DNA from: Streptomyces niveus
GTDB taxonomy: Bacteria; Actinomycetota; Actinomycetes; Streptomycetales; Streptomycetaceae
Length of the DNA stretch: 64,000 nucleotides
Assembly: GCF_001723055.1 (NCBI RefSeq)
Contig: NZ_MDCR01000054.1
Location: forward strand, 51,284 to 115,283
Direction of reading: 5' to 3'
Position numbers and translations under genes: made by a program. The notes below the pieces were generated by a model, which was not told the origin of the DNA, did not search any database, and saw only the letters and a program-made list of their open reading frames with translations. This document shows positions 8,860 through 19,446 of the stretch, one piece after another (the first letter of the stretch is position 1; every line of letters starts with the position of its first letter).

Positions 8860-9798
8860 TCACCCGAAGGTGGCGACCAACCGTCCGATGACCTCGCCGC
8901 GCTCCAGCTGGTCGATCCCGTCGGCGATGTCGTCGAATCCGATCTCGGTGATGCGTGAGGACAGCTTGCCTTCGGCGACGAGATCCAGCACCGCCGCGCA
9001 GTCCTCCTTCGACCCGGCCTGGGAACCGACGAGTTCGACCTCGTTGAGCGTGAGTGCCTGGAGGTCGATCTCGCCGCGTGCGCGGCCGAGACCGACCTGG
9101 ACGATCCGTCCGCCACGCCGTACGGCATGGATCGCGCCGTCGGTGGTCGTCCCGAACCCGGCGAAGTCGATGACCACGTCGAGGCCCTCGCCCGCGAAGT
9201 CGGTGATGTCGCCCGCGACCCTCTCGGCGCCGAGCGAGCGCGCGAAGTCGTGCACGCGCTCGTTCTTCTCGGCCACGAACAGCTTCGCGCCGAGCGCGAG
9301 CGCGGTCTGCGCGCCGAGCGAGCCCAGCCCGCCGAGTCCGATGATCCCGACCCGGGAGCCGGCGGAGACCTTCCCCTGCGCCGAGACCGCGTGGTACGAG
9401 GTGAGACCGGCGTCGGTGGCGGCTGCCGCCTGGTCGAACGGCACCCCGTCGGGCAGCGCAACGACGAGTCGCTCAAGCACGACGACCTCGTCCGCGAACC
9501 CGCCGTTCTTCGATGTTCCCGGTCCTTCGATGGCCGCGGGAACGACGACCTTCTGGCCCACGGTGAACCGGGTGACCCCGGATCCCACGGCGGAGACGGT
9601 GCCCGCGATCTCGTGACCGAGCGTGATCGGCCGGAACGGGAGCAGCGGCGTCAGCGTGCCGTCGAGAAACCCGACGTCGCTGTGGCAGAGCCCGGCGGCA
9701 CGGACGTGCACGACGAGTTCGTCCGCGGCGGGTACGGGTGTCGGCACCTCGCTCAGGGTGAGGGGTTTGCCGACTTCGGTGAACTGCCATGCGCGCAT
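8860..9798 (-). CDS. Zinc-type alcohol dehydrogenase (MDR)
   Basis: 312-aa medium-chain dehydrogenase. The catalytic zinc ligands are seen in GLCHSD and the signature GHEIAGTVSAVG, and the NAD(P) loop reads GLGGLGSLGAQ. The four-cysteine structural zinc lobe is absent: that region is shortened to PAAIEGPGTSKNGG, which explains the short length. The ATG at 9798 has AAGGAG at a good distance. The gene is divergent from a TetR regulator, and a 21-bp inverted repeat between them is the likely operator, so its aldehyde or alcohol substrate is probably the regulator's signal (inference). Confidence 0.9.
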   Translation of the reverse strand: MRAWQFTEVGKPLTLSEVPTPVPAADELVVHVRAAGLCHSDVGFLDGTLTPLLPFRPITLGHEIAGTVSAVGSGVTRFTVGQKVVVPAAIEGPGTSKNGGFADEVVVLERLVVALPDGVPFDQAAAATDAGLTSYHAVSAQGKVSAGSRVGIIGLGGLGSLGAQTALALGAKLFVAEKNERVHDFARSLGAERVAGDITDFAGEGLDVVIDFAGFGTTTDGAIHAVRRGGRIVQVGLGRARGEIDLQALTLNEVELVGSQAGSKEDCAAVLDLVAEGKLSSRITEIGFDDIADGIDQLERGEVIGRLVATFG

Positions 9799-9875
9799 CG
9801 TCTGCTCCTTGAACGCTTGTGTCCCGGCGAGTGGCCGGCGTGGTGGCCTCGTGGTGCGAGGGCCACCCGGAACCA

Positions 9876-9896
9876 TTTTGGCACCTCGTCCCAAAA
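9876..9896. promoter_or_regulatory. Inverted repeat, likely TetR operator
   Basis: TTTTGGCAC (9876-9884) and GTCCCAAAA (9888-9896) form 9-bp arms with one mismatch around a 3-bp centre. The site lies in the 133-bp divergent gap, 78 bp from the dehydrogenase start and 36 bp from the tetR start. Size and position are typical of a TetR operator controlling both promoters. Confidence 0.7.
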
Positions 9897-9931
9897 ATAC
9901 TTCACCGCGCTCCTTTCACTACGCTCGGACG

Positions 9932-10549
9932 ATGACCACCTCCCGTACCCGCCCGCGCGGACGACCGCCGGCCTCGACCCGCGAAGCCCTTGAGGAGATC
10001 GCCTTCGAGCTGCTGCTCCGCGACGGCTACGAGGCGACGACACTCCAGGCCATCACGGCCGCCGGAGGCGTCGGGCGCTCGACGCTGTTCCGCTACTTCG
10101 GCTCGAAGGCGGGGATCGTGTGGGGCGAGTTCGACCGCGCCGTCGAGCGGCTGCACTCGGCCCTCCACGACGCCGATGACGCGCCCGTCATGAAGGCCGT
10201 ACGAACGGCGGTCGTCCGCTCGACACACCTGTCCCAGGCCGCGGCGCCGGACACGTGGCTCGACCGTTTCCGGGTGCTCGACCGGGACACCGCCCTCGTC
10301 GCGGAGACCGCCGCCCACTGGCGCGTATGGGCGGAGACGGTGAGCCGGTACGCGGCGCAGCGCACCGGCCTCGCCGCGACCGCCCCTCTCCCGTCCGCGA
10401 TCGGCGGCGCCGTACAGGCGGCGTACGTCGCGGTGCTCAGGCGCTGGGCCGACGCGGACGAGGTGGTCGACATCGACGAACTGGACGACGAACTGCGCCC
10501 GGTCACCGACGCGTTCCAGGCGGTGCTCGATGGCGTGACGCGGGGCTGA
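9932..10549 (+). CDS. TetR-family regulator
   Basis: 205-aa repressor. The N-terminal helix-turn-helix spans DGYEATTLQAITAAGGVGRS and TLFRYFGSKAGIVWGEFD; the WGEFD end resembles the subgroup that includes mycofactocin-linked MftR. The C-terminal ligand domain is unassigned. The ATG at 9932 matches the family N-terminus, while upstream in-frame codons lie over the operator and dehydrogenase. It is divergent from the alcohol dehydrogenase and probably represses both itself and that enzyme. Confidence 0.88.
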   Translation: MTTSRTRPRGRPPASTREALEEIAFELLLRDGYEATTLQAITAAGGVGRSTLFRYFGSKAGIVWGEFDRAVERLHSALHDADDAPVMKAVRTAVVRSTHLSQAAAPDTWLDRFRVLDRDTALVAETAAHWRVWAETVSRYAAQRTGLAATAPLPSAIGGAVQAAYVAVLRRWADADEVVDIDELDDELRPVTDAFQAVLDGVTRG

Positions 10550-10601
10550 CCGGGCGGGATGGCCAACCACGAGGCCGAGTTCATCACCGGAGCCCGCCAC
10601 G

Positions 10602-10622
10602 CCGGCTCCCTACCGGAGCCGG
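10602..10622. terminator. Hairpin between convergent tetR and GH62 genes
   Basis: CCGGCTCC (10602-10609) pairs with GGAGCCGG (10615-10622) across a 5-base loop. It lies in the 88-bp gap between two convergent genes, so it could terminate both. Confidence 0.6.
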
Positions 10623-10637
10623 ACCCTCGTCACGCCG

Positions 10638-12104
10638 TCAGCGCTGCTGTGTCAGCAGACCCGGACGGTAGGGCAGGAGGCCGTAGTCGCCACCGGAGTT
10701 GGGGCTGCGCCCCTGGTAGAGCAGCTGCAGGTTGCAGGGATCCACGGTCATGGTCTGATCAGCGCTGCTGCGGATCAGTTCGCCATGGCTGATGTCGTTG
10801 GTCCAGCCGGCGCCGCTGTTGGCCTTGCCGGCGAAGGGGTTGCTCTCGGTCGCGGCCTGGGGTGTCCATGAACCGTTCAGGCTGGTGGCCGTGAACGAGC
10901 GGAAGTAGCGGCCCTGCGAACCGATCGCCTCGACGATCATGAGGTAGCGGTTCTGGCCCTGCAGCTTGTAAACCTGTGGGGCCTCGAACAGGTTGTTCGT
11001 CGTATCGCTCATGATCACTGTCGAGTTCGTGCCGAAGCTGCCCGGGAAGTTCCCGATCGGCATACTGGCCCGGTAGATCTTGCCGTTGTCACCGGCGAAG
11101 AACAGGTACATGTTCGTCCCGTCACCGATGAGGGTCTGGTCGATGGGCCCTGTTCCGGAGCCGGAGATGGTTCCGGAGAAGAGCACCTGCTGAGATGACC
11201 AGCCGTTCGGGTTGGTGGGGTCGCTCGACGTCCGGTAGGAGAAGGCTGTTCCGCCCCACTGGTAGGCGAGCACCCAGATGTTCTTCGGTGCGAAGTAGAA
11301 GAGCGTGGGCGCCACGGTGGAAGCCGACATCGCGTTCTGGCCGGCCGAGCCCATCTCCGACCAGTTGGTGAACAGGCCGAAGTTCATCGAACCCCAACTC
11401 GTCCCCGTGTCGTGCGTCGTCGCGTAGACGAGTTGCCTGCCGTTGTAGGGGACGACGGTGAAGTCCTTGAGCGAGACCCATCCCGGCCTGGGCTGCGCCA
11501 GCGCGCCCGTTGATGTCCAGCGGTACGCCGACGGAAGATCGCACGGGCCGGGGTTGTCGCCGCCGACCTTGACGAGCTGCCACTGCTGGTTGGTGCCACC
11601 CCAGTCGTCGTACTGGACGATGTTCGCGTTGTCGGCGGTAGACGCGCCTTGCGCTTCGAGGGCCTTGTCGCTGTGGCGCGAGATCAACCTCACGTGGCCG
11701 TCCGAGCTGTCGGCCAGCCGCCACTGCTGGTTGGTGGCGTTCAGGTCGGTCCACTGGACGATCGGGGCGCCGTTCGCGGTGGACCAGTTGTGGACGTCCA
11801 GCACCTTGCCCGAGTGGCGGGACTTGATGCGGTAGTAGCCGTCACCGGAATCGACGAACTGCCACTGCTGCTGGTACTGATCGTTCCTGGTCCACTGGGT
11901 GACGCGGGCGCCGTCGTCGGTCGCCATGTTGTAGACGTCCAAGGCCTTGCCACTGTTGCGGTTGACCAGCACATACGAGGCGTTGGGGTCTACCGTCGCC
12001 GCCTCGGCGGGCTGGGCGCCGAGGAAGGCGGCCACAAGGAGCAAGGGCGCGAGGGCGGCTAGGAAGCGTCTTGGACGGACCGGGGACGAGTGGCGAAACC
12101 ACAT
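10638..12104 (-). CDS. Secreted GH62 alpha-L-arabinofuranosidase with CBM13
   Basis: 488-aa extracellular enzyme that removes arabinose side chains from arabinoxylan. It opens with a signal peptide (basic start, hydrophobic core [18 protein letters not shown] cleavage area). A ricin-type CBM13 with three QxW repeats (QQQWQF, NQQWRL, NQQWQL) follows to about residue 180, and the GH62 five-bladed propeller fills the rest. Likely catalytic acids are Asp in LKDFTVV, Asp in GPIDQTLI and Glu in FEAPQVY. The ATG at 12104 has AAGGAG upstream. It is divergent from a GH10 xylanase and shares a promoter motif with it, so the two are probably induced together by xylan. Confidence 0.95.
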   Translation of the reverse strand: MWFRHSSPVRPRRFLAALAPLLLVAAFLGAQPAEAATVDPNASYVLVNRNSGKALDVYNMATDDGARVTQWTRNDQYQQQWQFVDSGDGYYRIKSRHSGKVLDVHNWSTANGAPIVQWTDLNATNQQWRLADSSDGHVRLISRHSDKALEAQGASTADNANIVQYDDWGGTNQQWQLVKVGGDNPGPCDLPSAYRWTSTGALAQPRPGWVSLKDFTVVPYNGRQLVYATTHDTGTSWGSMNFGLFTNWSEMGSAGQNAMSASTVAPTLFYFAPKNIWVLAYQWGGTAFSYRTSSDPTNPNGWSSQQVLFSGTISGSGTGPIDQTLIGDGTNMYLFFAGDNGKIYRASMPIGNFPGSFGTNSTVIMSDTTNNLFEAPQVYKLQGQNRYLMIVEAIGSQGRYFRSFTATSLNGSWTPQAATESNPFAGKANSGAGWTNDISHGELIRSSADQTMTVDPCNLQLLYQGRSPNSGGDYGLLPYRPGLLTQQR

Positions 12105-12186
12105 CAGAGGGGCTCCTTCGGGGGCGGGGGCGAGGCAACCGCGATGAACCACGGAGCGGCCGCGCCGGGGTCCCGGAATCTGTTTC

Positions 12187-12197
12187 GAAAGTTTCGG
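12187..12197 (-). promoter_or_regulatory. Shared xylan-response motif, GH62 side
   Basis: On the minus strand this reads CCGAAACTTTC, about 85 bp before the GH62 start. The same 11-mer lies upstream of the xylanase in the matching orientation. It resembles the CGAAA/TTTCG elements known upstream of Streptomyces xylanase genes and bound by LacI-type repressors. Confidence 0.6.
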
Positions 12198-12427
12198 AAA
12201 CATTCCCGGATTCTCTGACGCCACAAGCTAGGAATAGGGACCACTCCGGTCAAGGGCCGTCGCCGCTCTGTCTATAAACAGCGCTTCCTCTCTGGCCTTG
12301 AGAAGCGTCGAGCCGACCCGGAGCACCCCACACTCCGGCCCTGAACCTGACCCCGGAGCATCCGCAGACGCGGCATCGGGGGCTCGCCGGCCGGCCCGCC
12401 GGGACTCAGAAATTTTCGGGTGTGAAA

Positions 12428-12438
12428 CCGAAACTTTC
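12428..12438 (+). promoter_or_regulatory. Shared xylan-response motif, GH10 side
   Basis: CCGAAACTTTC on the plus strand, about 295 bp before the xylanase start and identical to the copy in front of GH62. The 629-bp divergent gap holds no gene; the motif pair is its clearest content. Confidence 0.6.
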
Positions 12439-12514
12439 TTTACGAGGTGTATTGACGACTCCTCGTCAAAGCCTCAATCATCTCTAGCTGTGAGACAGGG
12501 GTCACAGTTCGTAA

Positions 12515-14164
<1,650 letters not shown>

Positions 14165-14379
14165 TGGGACCTGCCGCGAACGGAAGCGCGTACCGCTGAA
14201 GACTCACGTCACGGCTCCCCCCGGCCCTCCACGCCGACATCGATGGTGGTCCGGGGGGGGGTACCGCCGTGCCGTGGTGGCGGCGAGCCTGTCGGCGTCC
14301 ACTCCGGCCGATCACAGCAGGTGGGCGCGGGCCGCGCCCAAGACGCGATTCGGCAGGGCCTGACAGGCCGACCCGGACG

Positions 14380-14772
14380 TCAGCCGGCCAGCTGCCGCTC
14401 GACTGCCTGGGCGTCGATCAGGTAGTTCATCTCGTAGTAGCGCCCGTCACGGACCTTGTGGAAGGCGTATTCGCCGTACTCGACCGTGGTACCGGTGGGG
14501 GTCACGCCGAACCACTCCTTCACAGGCGTCCCCTTGTTGAACAGACGGGCCGCCACGCGATCACCTTCGACGGCGAGGTCCTGGACCCGCCAGGTGAAGT
14601 CCGGCACCGCGGCGCCGTGCCCCTCCAGTTCGGCGATGACGTCGTCCCGGGTGACCCGCCGCCCGTTCATGACGAGCTCGTCGTGGATGAATTCGGTCAT
14701 ACGGTGAAACTCGTGGGCGTTGAGTGCGTCGATGTAGCGCTGGAAGAACTCGCGCAGGTCGGTGTCGGACAT
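14380..14772 (-). CDS. SnoaL-like / NTF2-fold protein
   Basis: 130-aa protein of the NTF2/SnoaL superfamily. It begins DTDLREFFQRYIDALNAHEF, the usual helix-helix lead, and contains the ester-cyclase-like segments VAARLFNKG and VEYGEYAFHKV. Members act as cyclases, isomerases or binding proteins for small ketones. AGAGAGG precedes the ATG at 14772. It sits 64 bp downstream of an SDR oxidoreductase in the same direction, so the two probably form an operon under the divergent TetR and act on the same compound. Confidence 0.78.
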   Translation of the reverse strand: MSDTDLREFFQRYIDALNAHEFHRMTEFIHDELVMNGRRVTRDDVIAELEGHGAAVPDFTWRVQDLAVEGDRVAARLFNKGTPVKEWFGVTPTGTTVEYGEYAFHKVRDGRYYEMNYLIDAQAVERQLAG

Positions 14773-14836
14773 GATGGCCTCTCTGTCGCTCTTGATTCCG
14801 GGTTGTGTCATTCGGGTCGGGTCGCGTACGCCGATG

Positions 14837-15583
14837 TCACATCTGGTTCTCGCCTCCGTCGACGTACAGGTTGGCGCCGAGGATGAAGCTGCTCCGCCCG
14901 GAGGCGAGGAAGGCCACCGCGTCGGCGACCTCCTCGGGTCGCCCGATCCGGCCCAGCGGGACACCCGCGACGAACTGGGCCTTGGTGACGGGCGCGTCTC
15001 CCTCGGCCACGGCGTCGACCGCGGGAGTGTCGATGGTGCCCGGGGAGATCGCGTTGACCCGGATGCCGCGGTCCTTGAGCTCGTTGGCCCAGGTCCGGGC
15101 GAAGGACCGGATCGCCGCCTTGGACGCCGCGTACGTACCGAACGCCTTGACACCGTCGTCGGCGCGCACCGAGGAGTTGAGGATCACCGACGCACCGTCG
15201 TTGAGCAGCGGCAGCGCCTTGTGCACCGTGAACAGCGTGCCCCGTACGTTGACGCCGAAGGTCTCGTCGAAGTGGTCCTCGGTGACTTGCTCCAGCGTCG
15301 CGAACGACGCGGTTCCGGCGTTGGCGAACACGACGTCCAGGCCGCGGCCCCGAGCGCGGACCGTGTCGTAGAGCCGGTCCAGGTCGGCCAGGTTGGAGAT
15401 GTCGCCCACCACGGCGGTGGCCGACGCCGGGCCGATGGTCTCGACGGCCGCGTCCAGCGAGGTCTTGCGCCGGCCGGTGATGAACACGTGCGCGCCCTCG
15501 GCCGCCAGTCGAACGGCGGCGGCCAGGCCGATCCCGCTGCTGCCGCCGGTGACGACGGCGGTCTTGCCTTCGAGCTGCCCCAT
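14837..15583 (-). CDS. Short-chain dehydrogenase/reductase (SDR)
   Basis: 248-aa classical SDR. The cofactor loop is TGGSSGIG, then FANAG, the catalytic Ser is in ILNSSVRAD and the YxxxK in YAASK. The Arg in TGRRKTS after strand 2 hints at NADPH. The ATG at 15583 has a G-rich ribosome site; upstream codons fall in the operator. The gene precedes the SnoaL-like gene and is divergent from a TetR regulator, with two palindromic operators in the gap. Confidence 0.92.
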   Translation of the reverse strand: MGQLEGKTAVVTGGSSGIGLAAAVRLAAEGAHVFITGRRKTSLDAAVETIGPASATAVVGDISNLADLDRLYDTVRARGRGLDVVFANAGTASFATLEQVTEDHFDETFGVNVRGTLFTVHKALPLLNDGASVILNSSVRADDGVKAFGTYAASKAAIRSFARTWANELKDRGIRVNAISPGTIDTPAVDAVAEGDAPVTKAQFVAGVPLGRIGRPEEVADAVAFLASGRSSFILGANLYVDGGENQM

Positions 15584-15604
15584 GATCACGCCCCCACAGA
15601 TTCG

Positions 15605-15618
15605 GTACCGATCGGTAC
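15605..15618. promoter_or_regulatory. Perfect 14-bp palindrome, TetR operator 1
   Basis: GTACCGATCGGTAC is its own reverse complement. It lies 22 bp in front of the SDR start in the divergent gap with tetR. A near-identical copy lies 37 bp away. Confidence 0.75.
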
Positions 15619-15641
15619 TGAAAGAGACCGTAGCATCTTTC

Positions 15642-15655
15642 GCACCGACCGGTAC
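15642..15655. promoter_or_regulatory. Near-palindrome, TetR operator 2
   Basis: GCACCGACCGGTAC matches the first operator at 12 of 14 positions and sits 21 bp before the tetR start. The two copies probably let the repressor control both divergent promoters. Confidence 0.7.
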
Positions 15656-15676
15656 AGAAGGAGTACGATCCAAGCC

Positions 15677-16309
15677 ATGGAGACGGGACAGAAGGCGGCG
15701 ATCGGCCGGCCAAGAGGATTCGACACCGAGGAAGCCCTCGAACGCGCCATGCGGGTCTTCTGGGAACAGGGCTACGAAGGCGCCAGCCTCACCGACCTGA
15801 CCCGCGCCATGGGCATCAACCGCACCAGCATGTACGCGGCTTTCGGCAACAAGGAGGACCTGTTCCGGAAGAGCCTGGAGCGCTACACGGAGGGCCCCGC
15901 CTCGTACGGAGCCCGTGCCCTGCGGGAACCGACCGCCCGCCAGGTGGCCACCGCACTGCTGAACGGCGCGGTCCGGGCCACCACCGGCATCGGCAGCCCC
16001 GCGGGGTGCCTCGGCGTCCAGGGATCCCTCGCCGCCGGCGAGCCGGGAAGCAACGCCCGCGACGTACTCACCACCTGGCGCGAGGAGTTCGTCTCACTCC
16101 TCGGCGACCGCTTCCAGCAGGCCGTGGACGAAGGCGACCTGCCGGCCGACGCCGATGCCGGTCTGCTCGCGCGTCACCTCATGACCGTGGCGAACGGCAT
16201 CGCCGTCCAGGCCGCCGGCGGCATCACTCGCGACGTCCTCCAGCAGGTGGCGGACATGACCTTGCGAAGCTGGCCACCGGCCACGGGCCCGGCTCAGCCG
16301 GACGCCTGA
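15677..16309 (+). CDS. TetR-family regulator
   Basis: 210-aa repressor. The helix-turn-helix reads GYEGASLTDLTRAMGINRTS followed by MYAAFGNKEDLF. The C-terminal half contains the conserved GCLGVQGSLA, typical of a TetR subgroup often found beside oxidoreductases. The ATG at 15677 directly follows the second operator, and the upstream open frame antisense to the SDR is not coding. Expected to repress the SDR/SnoaL pair and itself until bound by an electrophile or ketone substrate (inference). Confidence 0.88.
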   Translation: METGQKAAIGRPRGFDTEEALERAMRVFWEQGYEGASLTDLTRAMGINRTSMYAAFGNKEDLFRKSLERYTEGPASYGARALREPTARQVATALLNGAVRATTGIGSPAGCLGVQGSLAAGEPGSNARDVLTTWREEFVSLLGDRFQQAVDEGDLPADADAGLLARHLMTVANGIAVQAAGGITRDVLQQVADMTLRSWPPATGPAQPDA

Positions 16310-16434
16310 GCCCGCACTGCAGACGGGGTCTGAGAGGGACACCCCCCCACACTCGCCGTGACGCCAGATGTGCACCGAGTCGACATCCACGAGCAGGCAG
16401 CGCATCCGCGCCGACGCGGTGAGAGGCTTGGAGC

Positions 16435-17595
16435 ATGCGGGCGCTCTACGGCTTGGCATCTGGCATGAGCCTGATCAGATCCAGCAGGACCCTGTTCACT
16501 CTCGCGAGGGCCCTGCCCTTCGCAGTGCTCCTCGCAGTGCTCGGCATCGAACTCTCCCCTGCCCACTTCCTCTACACCGGACCGCTCCTCTCGCCGGCCC
16601 CGGCACTGGCCGCCGTCACGATGGGCCCCGCCGGCACCGGTTCCGTGATCGTCCTGGCGGGGATGCTGAGTACGATCACCGCGACCCAGAACCACGCGTG
16701 GGGCACACCGGCCGTCTACAGCAACCTGCTGGCACTGTTCGTGGTGTCCGTGGCCAGTCTCGCCACCAGTACCGCGCGAGTACACAGGGACAGGGAGCTC
16801 GCGAAGGTCCGCCGGATCGCCCAGGTCTCCCAGGACGTGCTGCTGCGCCCCGTGCCTGCCCGCCTGAAGGACGTACGAGCCGCAGGCATGTACCTGGCCG
16901 CCGAGGAAGGCGCCCGGATCGGCGGCGACCTCTACGAGGTGGTGACCACGCCCTTCGGAATCCGGATCATCGTGGGAGACGTACGCGGCAAAGGACTGCC
17001 CGCGGTGCGCTCGGCCGCCGCGGTACTGGGCGCCTTCCGCGAGGCGGCCGATTACGAACCCGAACTTCCCGACACGGCAATACGGTGCGAGGCAGCGCTG
17101 CGACGTGAGCTGACGCGCTCGGACAGCCCGGAGGGGAGAACCGACCCCCGAGATCCGGCGGAGGAGTTCGTCACGGTGATCATCGCCCAGATAACGGAGG
17201 CACCTGTCGTCGAACTGGTCAGCCGCGGCCATCCCCCGCCGCTACTGCTCCGCAGGGGCAAGACCACCTCCCTGGACACCGCCAGCCCATCGCCGCCGCT
17301 CGGTCTGGAGGAACTCCTCAGCACATCCCCCGTACCAGCCGAGACATACCCCTTCGAACACGGCGACCGACTGCTGCTCTACACCGACGGAGTGCTGGAG
17401 GCCCGCGACCCCGCCAGAAACTTCTTCGACCTCCCCACACACCTGGCGCGACTGCACAACTGCACCCCCCAAGAACTGCTGGACCGGCTGCATACATCCC
17501 TCCTCAACCACACAAGAGGACGTCTGGCCGACGACGCGGCGATGATCGTCATCGAACGCGACACACAGCACAGCTCCGCACAGGCCACGTCCTGA
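16435..17595 (+). CDS. Membrane-anchored SpoIIE-type PP2C phosphatase
   Basis: 386-aa serine/threonine phosphatase. The first ~115 residues hold about four hydrophobic segments (for example LPFAVLLAVLGIEL and NLLALFVVSVASLAT). The SpoIIE catalytic domain follows, with metal-binding Asp residues in RIGGDLYEVV, GDVRGKGLPAV and the terminal RLADDAAMIVI. Family members dephosphorylate anti-sigma antagonists of the SpoIIAA/RsbV type. No antagonist or RsbW partner is next to it; an RsbW-like ATPase lies at 37183-37680. GGAG precedes the ATG. There is no PAS or GAF sensor, so the membrane segments may sense the signal. Confidence 0.9.
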   Translation: MRALYGLASGMSLIRSSRTLFTLARALPFAVLLAVLGIELSPAHFLYTGPLLSPAPALAAVTMGPAGTGSVIVLAGMLSTITATQNHAWGTPAVYSNLLALFVVSVASLATSTARVHRDRELAKVRRIAQVSQDVLLRPVPARLKDVRAAGMYLAAEEGARIGGDLYEVVTTPFGIRIIVGDVRGKGLPAVRSAAAVLGAFREAADYEPELPDTAIRCEAALRRELTRSDSPEGRTDPRDPAEEFVTVIIAQITEAPVVELVSRGHPPPLLLRRGKTTSLDTASPSPPLGLEELLSTSPVPAETYPFEHGDRLLLYTDGVLEARDPARNFFDLPTHLARLHNCTPQELLDRLHTSLLNHTRGRLADDAAMIVIERDTQHSSAQATS

Positions 17596-17739
17596 CCCCG
17601 GATGCCGTACGGGCTGCGGTTGCCGGCGCACTACGCAGACCATCCAGTCCGAGTGCTGCCGGGCATGAGCCGGAAAACGGTTCCGCGTCCCCTCAACCGA
17701 CCAGCGGCGGAGCCGCTCGTAAACTGTTCTCCACGGCCC

Positions 17740-18414
17740 ATGGCGAATCCCTTCGATGACAGGACCGCTGTGCTGATGCGGGCACCGAGAGAGTGCGCCT
17801 CGTGGTTCTGGAACCTGGACGGGGAAGTGGAGCCTGGCCTGGAATCCGCGCTCAGGACTGCGGGCCGCATGAGCGCGATCCTCCAGAAGCACGCGTTGCT
17901 CCTGCCGGAGGCGCTTGAGTGGAACTGGTTCCAGGCCGGAAAGGGCGGACTGGGTATCCACAGCCGACTGAGCCTTGTCGGCTGTTCGCTCGCAGACCAG
18001 GCATTGCCCGACGGCCTCCGCTCCTGCCGGCCGCACGGTCATCCGCGGGCAGAGATGGGCGGAATCCTTGTGCTGGGACCCGGCACATGGTTCGACGCGA
18101 GCGGAACACGCCACAGCGAGTACCGTCTGGTCGAACTCATGGTGTCACCCGACGAGATCGGCCCCTCGGCCGAGCTGTCCGTCTACCACGATGTATGGGG
18201 CCAATGCGACTTCCAAGGCAAGCCTCACCCGTCCATCCACGCCGCCAACGCACCACGCCTCTCGTCAGCCTTGCAAGAGCTCGTTCAACTGCTCGGGGTC
18301 GAGGCCGAGCCCGGCGATCCGACGTACTACGGTCGATCCGAGGGCTACGGACTCGCGGCACCCGACATCATCGACGGACGGGGACCGGACCTCACCGACG
18401 CCGTATTCGGCTGA
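17740..18414 (+). CDS. Unknown 224-aa protein
   Basis: Not recognised. The ATG at 17740 was preferred over earlier in-frame codons because coding-like sequence begins near MANPFDDR; the site is uncertain. The product is soluble, rich in Trp and His, with segments such as ECASWFWNLDGEVEPG, LVELMVSPDEIG and LSVYHDVWGQC. It has no signal peptide, membrane helix or familiar motif. It stands 144 bp behind the SpoIIE gene on the same strand. Its proximity to immunity-type genes at 19.4-20.8 kb raises the thought of another immunity protein, but the sequence does not show it. Confidence 0.6.
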   Translation: MANPFDDRTAVLMRAPRECASWFWNLDGEVEPGLESALRTAGRMSAILQKHALLLPEALEWNWFQAGKGGLGIHSRLSLVGCSLADQALPDGLRSCRPHGHPRAEMGGILVLGPGTWFDASGTRHSEYRLVELMVSPDEIGPSAELSVYHDVWGQCDFQGKPHPSIHAANAPRLSSALQELVQLLGVEAEPGDPTYYGRSEGYGLAAPDIIDGRGPDLTDAVFG

Positions 18415-18743
18415 GAACTCGCAACACGACCATGATCACGCCTTCTTGACGCGTCTCCAGCGGACAAGGCTGCACTCAGACCAGGCATGTGCCGGAACCT
18501 GCTTGTCGCGCACGGGTTCACCTGACACCGTTCTATGAGCATTCTCCAGCATCGGTCCGCCCGCGCTCCGCCGCTTACCGATCTTGCTCATCAATCGGTC
18601 GATTCATCAACGCTCGCTCTACTGCCCCACCGGGCAAGCTCGTGGCGTGCCGTCAGGGTGGCTGGGTGGTGAGGGACCTGGACGCGCGCCCGGTGGCGAG
18701 GGGCGCCTACGGTGAGCTGCGGTGCGGCGGATAGCGTGCCGCC
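18415..18743. other. 329-bp gap, no gene seen
   Basis: Intergenic sequence between two unknown genes on the same strand. No ORF with coding-like base use, no strong hairpin and no repeat was found; presumably a promoter for the gene at 18744. Confidence 0.5.
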
Positions 18744-19331
18744 ATGGTGATGACGGGGAAGCGGCGGGTCCTGTATCGGCAGGGCAGCGGATTCTGGCGG
18801 ATGACGGCGAAGTGGGTTCTGGTCTTCGGGGCGCTGTACCTGTTGGACGGCGGGCTGCTCCGGTCATGGGGCGACGCTCTGGTCTGGCCGATGATCGGGA
18901 TCCTGCTGTGGGTGCCGTTCGGGATCGGCGTCGTGTGGTATCCGAAGAAGGACCAGCGAGTCGAGCTGACGGCGCGTGAACTGCGGGTGCGGCGCAAGCG
19001 GCTGCCGATGGAGAAGGTCAACCTGCTGCACGTGGCGCGGCTTTGGCTGGACGGGCGGTCAACCGCAGACGGGCAGCCGGTGCTGGAATGGCCGCGGTTC
19101 GACCGGGTGGTGTGGGTGCCGCTGCGGGACGGCCGGGCGTTCGGCGTGGAGTTCCGTGACCCGGCCGCGTTCGCCAAGGTCTTCGGCGCCTTCGCCGTCG
19201 CGTCGTGCGGCGGACCCGATATCGTCCGCGCGAGAGCCGCAGCGGAGACCTACCCGGATCCGCGCCCGATGCGGCCCCGCCCCGCCGACGACACAGGTTC
19301 CCGGGTGGACCTTCTGGACATCTTCAACTGA
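18744..19331 (+). CDS. Unknown membrane-anchored protein
   Basis: 195-aa protein with two close hydrophobic segments near the N-terminus (WVLVFGALYLLDGGLL and WPMIGILLWVPFGIGVVW), then a cytoplasmic domain of mixed strands, RVELTARELRVRRKRLPMEK. The layout resembles PH-like-domain membrane proteins of actinobacteria, in which a short hairpin anchor carries a small beta domain (inference). The C-terminal tail is Pro/Arg-rich. The function is unknown, and no operon partner is clear. Confidence 0.65.
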   Translation: MVMTGKRRVLYRQGSGFWRMTAKWVLVFGALYLLDGGLLRSWGDALVWPMIGILLWVPFGIGVVWYPKKDQRVELTARELRVRRKRLPMEKVNLLHVARLWLDGRSTADGQPVLEWPRFDRVVWVPLRDGRAFGVEFRDPAAFAKVFGAFAVASCGGPDIVRARAAAETYPDPRPMRPRPADDTGSRVDLLDIFN

Positions 19332-19446
19332 CCGCCGGAAACGCCGGCAAGAGGAGCCCTACGGGTCGACCGGCCACAACGCGGCGACGATGCGGCCGAG
19401 TTGCCACCAGGCCTGTGCTGCCCGGGGTCTCTCGTACGGTGCGGAC

